The notes beneath the pieces were generated by a model. It was not told where the DNA came from. It saw only the letters and a program-made list of their open reading frames with translations, and searched no databases. DNA of 6,869 bases from Omnitrophica WOR_2 bacterium GWA2_47_8 (GTDB taxonomy: Bacteria > Omnitrophota > Gorgyraeia > Zapsychrales > GWA2-47-8): positions 1,726 through 8,594 of the forward strand of contig MHFY01000108.1 in the NCBI GenBank assembly GCA_001805375.1. Reading direction: 5' to 3'. Both the position numbers and the translations under genes were made by a program. Shown piece by piece: positions 6,401 through 6,869 of the stretch. Numbering within the stretch: the first letter of the stretch is position 1; each line of letters starts with the position of its first letter.

Positions 6401-6869
6401 CCGCTATTACCGAGGAAGTCCTTCTCTGGCTGGAACATGTCAAACAAAACAGATTAAAGGTCCAGACCGCGTCCGGCGTGAAAGAACAGGCGCAGAAGGC
6501 TTTGGAAAATATCCGTAACCTTGTTCGTCACAATGTTACCAGGCAAGGCGGTTACGGGCCGGATAATATCCTTAGAGAGATAGCCCAGGCGATCTTAGCT
6601 GATCCGGAGTTGTCAAAACTTGTTGAATATGTGGACGGCGAAAAACTCATCAACAACAACGCCGAAGGCAAAGCGATCAGCGACAAGATCTGGTTGGTGT
6701 ATGTCAGAGGGTATGATCCTAAGAAAAACACGGACATCGTTGATGCTTTAAATAAAAGAATGGAACAGGGCCAAAGGGCCATTGCCCTGATAGCCGGTGA
6801 TCCGACGGGCGGGAACGCCTTTAAATATTTAGGTTCGGATGATTCCGCCACGCACCTTTGGGCCTTACG
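1..6869 (+). CDS. Internal fragment of a giant multidomain protein (both ends outside window)
   Basis: Frame 1 has 2289 sense codons in a row and no stop; it begins with RIENKEERR and ends with ATHLWAL plus two bases. Neither start nor stop is present, so the gene runs past both edges and codes for well over 250 kDa. Composition is that of a real protein throughout: alternating amphipathic helices and strands, Ala/Pro- and Arg-rich linkers, and consistent codon use before and after the low-complexity tract. No signal peptide can be judged because the N-terminus is missing, and I see no transmembrane segment, so location is unknown. Candidate modules in order are GGDEF-like, kinase-like and SecA-like motor, listed separately, with several unrecognised regions between them. 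Single frames of this size fit the giant genes of Candidatus Omnitrophota and similar candidate phyla (inference). The overall function is not known. That it is one coding frame is nearly certain; domain names are much less so. Confidence 0.
418..615 (+). other. GGDEF-like half-domain, residues 140-205 (degenerate)
   Basis: Residues 163-200 align without a gap to the first half of a GGDEF (diguanylate cyclase) domain, whose usual pattern is a strand ending in D-x-D-x-F-K, then N-D-x-x-G-H, then G-D-x-x-L and a helix. Here the strand LAVFRVDGNNIG gives D169 for the first metal Asp, N171 in place of the second, and N172 at the conserved Asn. G181 and G185-D186 match the GH..GD turn, followed by the helix TVVDGQLKVINKVL. 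The GG(D/E)EF signature that should follow about 35 residues later is absent; that position holds the helix VPALKKQFDNNL. If this is a GGDEF relative it cannot be an ordinary active cyclase. Alternatives are the palm fold of another nucleotide cyclase-type family or an unrelated alpha/beta domain. The assignment is by motif pattern only. Confidence 0.
616..1500 (+). other. Protein region, residues 206-500: strand-rich domain and helical linker, unrecognised
   Basis: After a short helix (QKRIDYIEANL) and a Pro-containing spacer, residues 241-360 are a run of short strands (VVVKKVKGQ, QLYSLTLANN, PFVKVYSTDG, VKIKSPHILRVT, TLTAKVKSEPMISVGYMEID), as in a small all-beta or alpha+beta domain. Residues 380-396 form a charged helix and 402-420 return to strand. 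Residues 429-460 (KQAAQEVIADVILARATSQQ, then MARRDSPSV) look like a helix plus flexible linker. Next comes the DSDTGI motif at 462-467, which recurs later in the protein. No family recognised. The region separates the GGDEF-like and kinase-like segments. Confidence 0.
1360..1377. repeat. Small perfect inverted repeat, 6-bp arms, within coding sequence
   Basis: AGAAGG at 1360-1365 is the reverse complement of CCTTCT at 1372-1377, with a 6-base loop (GATAGT). It lies in the interdomain linker read as ARRDSPS. Arms this short can occur by chance. It is listed because the two clearer repeat families in this gene also sit in linkers. No function is claimed. Confidence 0.
1501..1950 (+). other. Protein-kinase-like domain, residues 501-650, catalytic loop eroded
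   Basis: The order of elements matches a small bacterial kinase-like fold. A glycine-rich loop L514-G-S-G-F-S-R520 is followed by strands YAVKLPG and NLVVKI, the latter carrying K532 at the beta-3 lysine position. A helix around SLKENEKMAGIVSAL offers E545 or E547 for the salt-bridge glutamate. A strand DFVEI and a hinge-like stretch IIVHPYGEPAT come next, then the helix DDLKTVERVLAENG. The catalytic-loop/metal-loop block is RLAEGGSLKNIRIF, then RGKPMVSDLEDV. N626 matches the metal-binding Asn and D638 (S-D-L-E-D) the DFG Asp. The catalytic Asp expected five residues before N626 is Gly621; E620 is one position off. It would be a pseudokinase or a kinase with a moved base. At about 140 residues it is also shorter than a full kinase domain. 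The substrate, if any, cannot be inferred. Confidence 0.
1951..2100 (+). other. Interdomain linker, residues 651-700, with DSDTGI motif and palindromic insert
   Basis: This stretch is Thr/Ser/Ala/Gly-rich (EPTPSGRGTRMVNATTDSD and onward) and separates the kinase-like fold from the next folded region. It repeats the hexapeptide DSDTGI at residues 663-668, seen also at 462-467. It ends in a short segment read as ETSPRSGGQARTYS, encoded by the palindromic element at 2051-2070. It looks disordered and tolerant of insertion. Confidence 0.
2051..2070. repeat. REP-like palindrome inside the coding sequence
   Basis: CCTCGCCACGAAGTGGCGGG folds into a tight hairpin. CGCCAC (2054-2059) pairs perfectly with GTGGCG (2063-2068) around a GAA loop, and the stem extends by a T-G wobble and one C-G pair. 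It reads as TSPRSGG in the giant frame. It has no stop codon in any of the three + frames, nor any in the reverse complement, so insertion would not have ended the ORF provided the length kept frame. Only one copy is in this window, so calling it a dispersed repeat is inference from its form. Confidence 0.
2101..3420 (+). other. Protein region, residues 701-1140: several folded segments, unrecognised
   Basis: Residues 717-800 alternate strand and helix: AKMAIIADD, helix DEQLKTNAEAFAKRNP, strand RPVYIFNSN, then helix NIRDWVAEH. This could be a small Rossmann-like or other alpha/beta piece, but no binding motif is evident. Residues 800-820 (TAATSIAVKGTGYATLTVDQ) look like a linker or strand pair. 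Residues 843-1055 are strand-rich with short helices (HTYKVKFNNHRTVEVKGID, DHLIVRAKGLNFVA, EKIEISEMP, EKVILVVSPQLIERKLGQID). Residues 1064-1140 are mostly helical and charged, ending in a strand (EIQIVYTAND). No family, cysteine cluster or catalytic motif is recognised. The region links the kinase-like fold to the repeat-encoded Arg-rich linker. Confidence 0.
3491..3525 (+). repeat. Tandem 7-bp repeat, block 1 (5 units of GACGAGA type)
   Basis: Three exact GACGAGA units (3491-3511) are followed by two variants, GACGAAC and GACGAAT (3512-3525). Seven is not a multiple of three, so successive units are read in shifting frames, giving a 7-residue peptide period (RETRDER). The exact unit has no T on the + strand and so cannot form a stop in any + frame; its complement TCTCGTC has no TAA, TAG or TGA either. 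Confidence 0.
3674..3687 (+). repeat. Tandem 7-bp repeat, block 2 (2 units of GACGAGA)
   Basis: Two exact GACGAGA units directly precede the first 24-bp repeat. The unit is the same as in the block at 3491-3525, from which it is separated by about 150 bases of non-repetitive coding sequence. Confidence 0.
3688..3711 (+). repeat. 24-bp repeat, copy 1
   Basis: The unit is GG followed by CCCTTCGACTTCGCTCAGGG and CA. It has CCCT/AGGG ends that are inverted repeats of each other. It sits exactly between heptamer units, with GACGAGA ending at 3687 and GACCAGA starting at 3712. Read as GPSTSLRA. The + orientation has no stop in any frame, whereas the reverse orientation has a TGA in one frame. It resembles short dispersed repeats that I recall from environmental bacterial genomes; only two copies can be shown here. 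Confidence 0.
3712..3746 (+). repeat. Tandem 7-bp repeat, block 3 (5 variant units)
   Basis: Units are GACCAGA twice, GACAAGA twice, then GACGAGC. Variants occur as adjacent identical pairs, which suggests local duplication of diverged units. All are T-free. The block joins the two copies of the 24-bp repeat. Confidence 0.
3747..3770 (+). repeat. 24-bp repeat, copy 2
   Basis: GA, then CCCTTCGACTTCGCTCAGGG, then CA. It is identical to copy 1 except at its second base. It starts 59 bases after copy 1, so it is read in a different frame: copy 1 gives PSTSLRA, copy 2 gives LRLRSGQ. Heptamer units flank it at the same phase as copy 1. Confidence 0.
3771..3815 (+). repeat. Decaying heptamer tract, block 4, with CGCTTCAC doublet
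   Basis: GGCGAGA (3771-3777) and GACGAGA (3778-3784) continue the array. It then breaks into GAC plus two copies of CGCTTCAC (3787-3794 and 3808-3815) around another GAGAGACG fragment. The tract reads as ARDERRFTRDANRFT and fades into ordinary coding sequence. Confidence 0.
3850..4635 (+). other. Protein region, residues 1284-1545: alpha/beta domain, unrecognised
   Basis: The region begins with strands (RLDYGFPVFMRD, QQIAFVKGM), then helix LAVVKNYVKTLNLMRNN and strand MVEMIKIYIPKEM. The helix EEAKAVVQFLMKEQD and strand VVEVIPLG follow, then helix EQASKAFTE, strand QLAVVLPL, and a helical second half containing LLHLFGVKLAERADLKAF and AALDYAAGLSSADIKKNK. This regular alternation suggests a compact folded domain of about 250 residues. 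I recognise no family. The string AFTETGKT at 1405-1412 formally fits a Walker A pattern but is preceded by a helix, so I do not call it an NTPase. Confidence 0.
4636..4800 (+). other. Ala/Pro-rich linker, residues 1546-1600
   Basis: Sequence such as PRPSSNTNDGKGRAAPRAPP and PAIPAAPAVLKPIPAAIPAV is typical of an extended, flexible tether. The motif P-A/V-x-P-A recurs, with the nearly repeated pieces AIPAAPAV and AIPAVIPG. It separates the unrecognised alpha/beta domain from the SecA-like region and marks a module boundary. Confidence 0.
4801..5172 (+). other. Protein region, residues 1601-1724: helical lead-in to the motor region
   Basis: It starts with another linker (ALVESDYGINTAVLEQEPVA), whose SDYGINT resembles SDTGINT at residues 463-469. 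Long charged helices follow: AAEAQTEFKAALHEFVRERA, NKISQLEEGFKTAIEVSDKQ, and SPDEREALIQDLAGVYLDV. It is probably the helical N-terminal part of the motor module or a separate helical bundle. No specific family is recognised. Confidence 0.
5173..6869 (+). other. SecA-like / superfamily 2 motor region, residues 1725-2289, truncated by the window end
   Basis: Landmarks in SecA order are as follows. LGAGKT (1769-1774) corresponds to motif I, TGEGKT in SecA. After a helix, LEVWLLSENLISALD (1797-1811) matches motif Ia (VHVVTVNDYLARRD in SecA), followed by a helix and strand like IYRFLGLTV. LLFTDDAELL (1886-1895), about 120 residues past motif I, could be a degenerate DEAD motif. GRRLESAMLTARI (2053-2065) resembles the SecA GRRWSDGLHQAIEAKE stretch. 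FGEEFMNYTSGTG (2106-2118) resembles FQNYFRLYEKLAGMTGTA, motif III. NTDIVDALNKRMEQGQRAIALIAG (2243-2266) resembles the start of the second lobe (IKERTAKGQPVLVGT). Motifs V and VI would lie beyond the window. Spacing is close to SecA, slightly longer. The DEAD motif lacks the usual Glu, so activity is doubtful. Other SF2 families remain possible. Confidence 0.

Overview
The window is one uninterrupted piece of protein-coding sequence. Frame 1 of the + strand is open from base 1 to base 6869, giving 2289 complete codons plus two bases, with no stop codon, no start that has to be chosen, and no intergenic gap. Both ends of the gene lie outside the window. It is therefore an internal slice of a very large bacterial gene, of at least about 2,290 residues and probably far more. 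The slice contains no RNA gene, promoter, terminator, insertion sequence, CRISPR array or second gene. Short open frames on either strand are shadows of this frame.

Layout of the encoded protein, by window residue number. Residues 1-139: helical, charged, unrecognised. 140-205: resembles the first half of a GGDEF (diguanylate cyclase) fold. 241-440: strand-rich, unrecognised. 501-650: resembles a protein-kinase-like fold with an eroded catalytic loop. 651-700: a linker holding a palindromic DNA repeat. 701-1140: an alternating strand/helix segment, a strand-rich segment and a helical segment, unrecognised. 1141-1283: a low-complexity Arg-rich linker encoded by tandem 7-bp repeats and two copies of a 24-bp repeat. 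1284-1545: a mixed alpha/beta region, unrecognised. 1546-1600: an Ala/Pro-rich linker. 1640-2289: a long helical lead-in, then what looks like a SecA-like superfamily 2 motor, with candidate motifs I, Ia, II and III in order at SecA-like spacing. The window cuts it off in its second nucleotide-binding lobe.

Organism (inference): a Gram-negative-type environmental candidate-phylum bacterium, with Candidatus Omnitrophota the first guess. That group is known for giant single-ORF proteins of tens of thousands of residues. Moderate GC, mixed codon use (TTA, TTG, GCC, GCG, CCG all common) and families of short repeats tolerated inside coding sequence fit this but do not prove it. Other lineages with giant genes cannot be excluded.

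If the three domain assignments hold, one chain carries nucleotide-cyclase-like, kinase-like and SecA-like modules, at least two with damaged or atypical active-site motifs, joined by linkers into which genome repeats have been inserted without breaking the frame. The most interesting aspects are the size of the frame, the mosaic of eroded enzyme folds, and the link between repeats that are open in all forward frames and survival of a giant ORF.

[Form note: the original answer gave no confidence values; every confidence of 0 is a placeholder required by the schema, not an estimate.]
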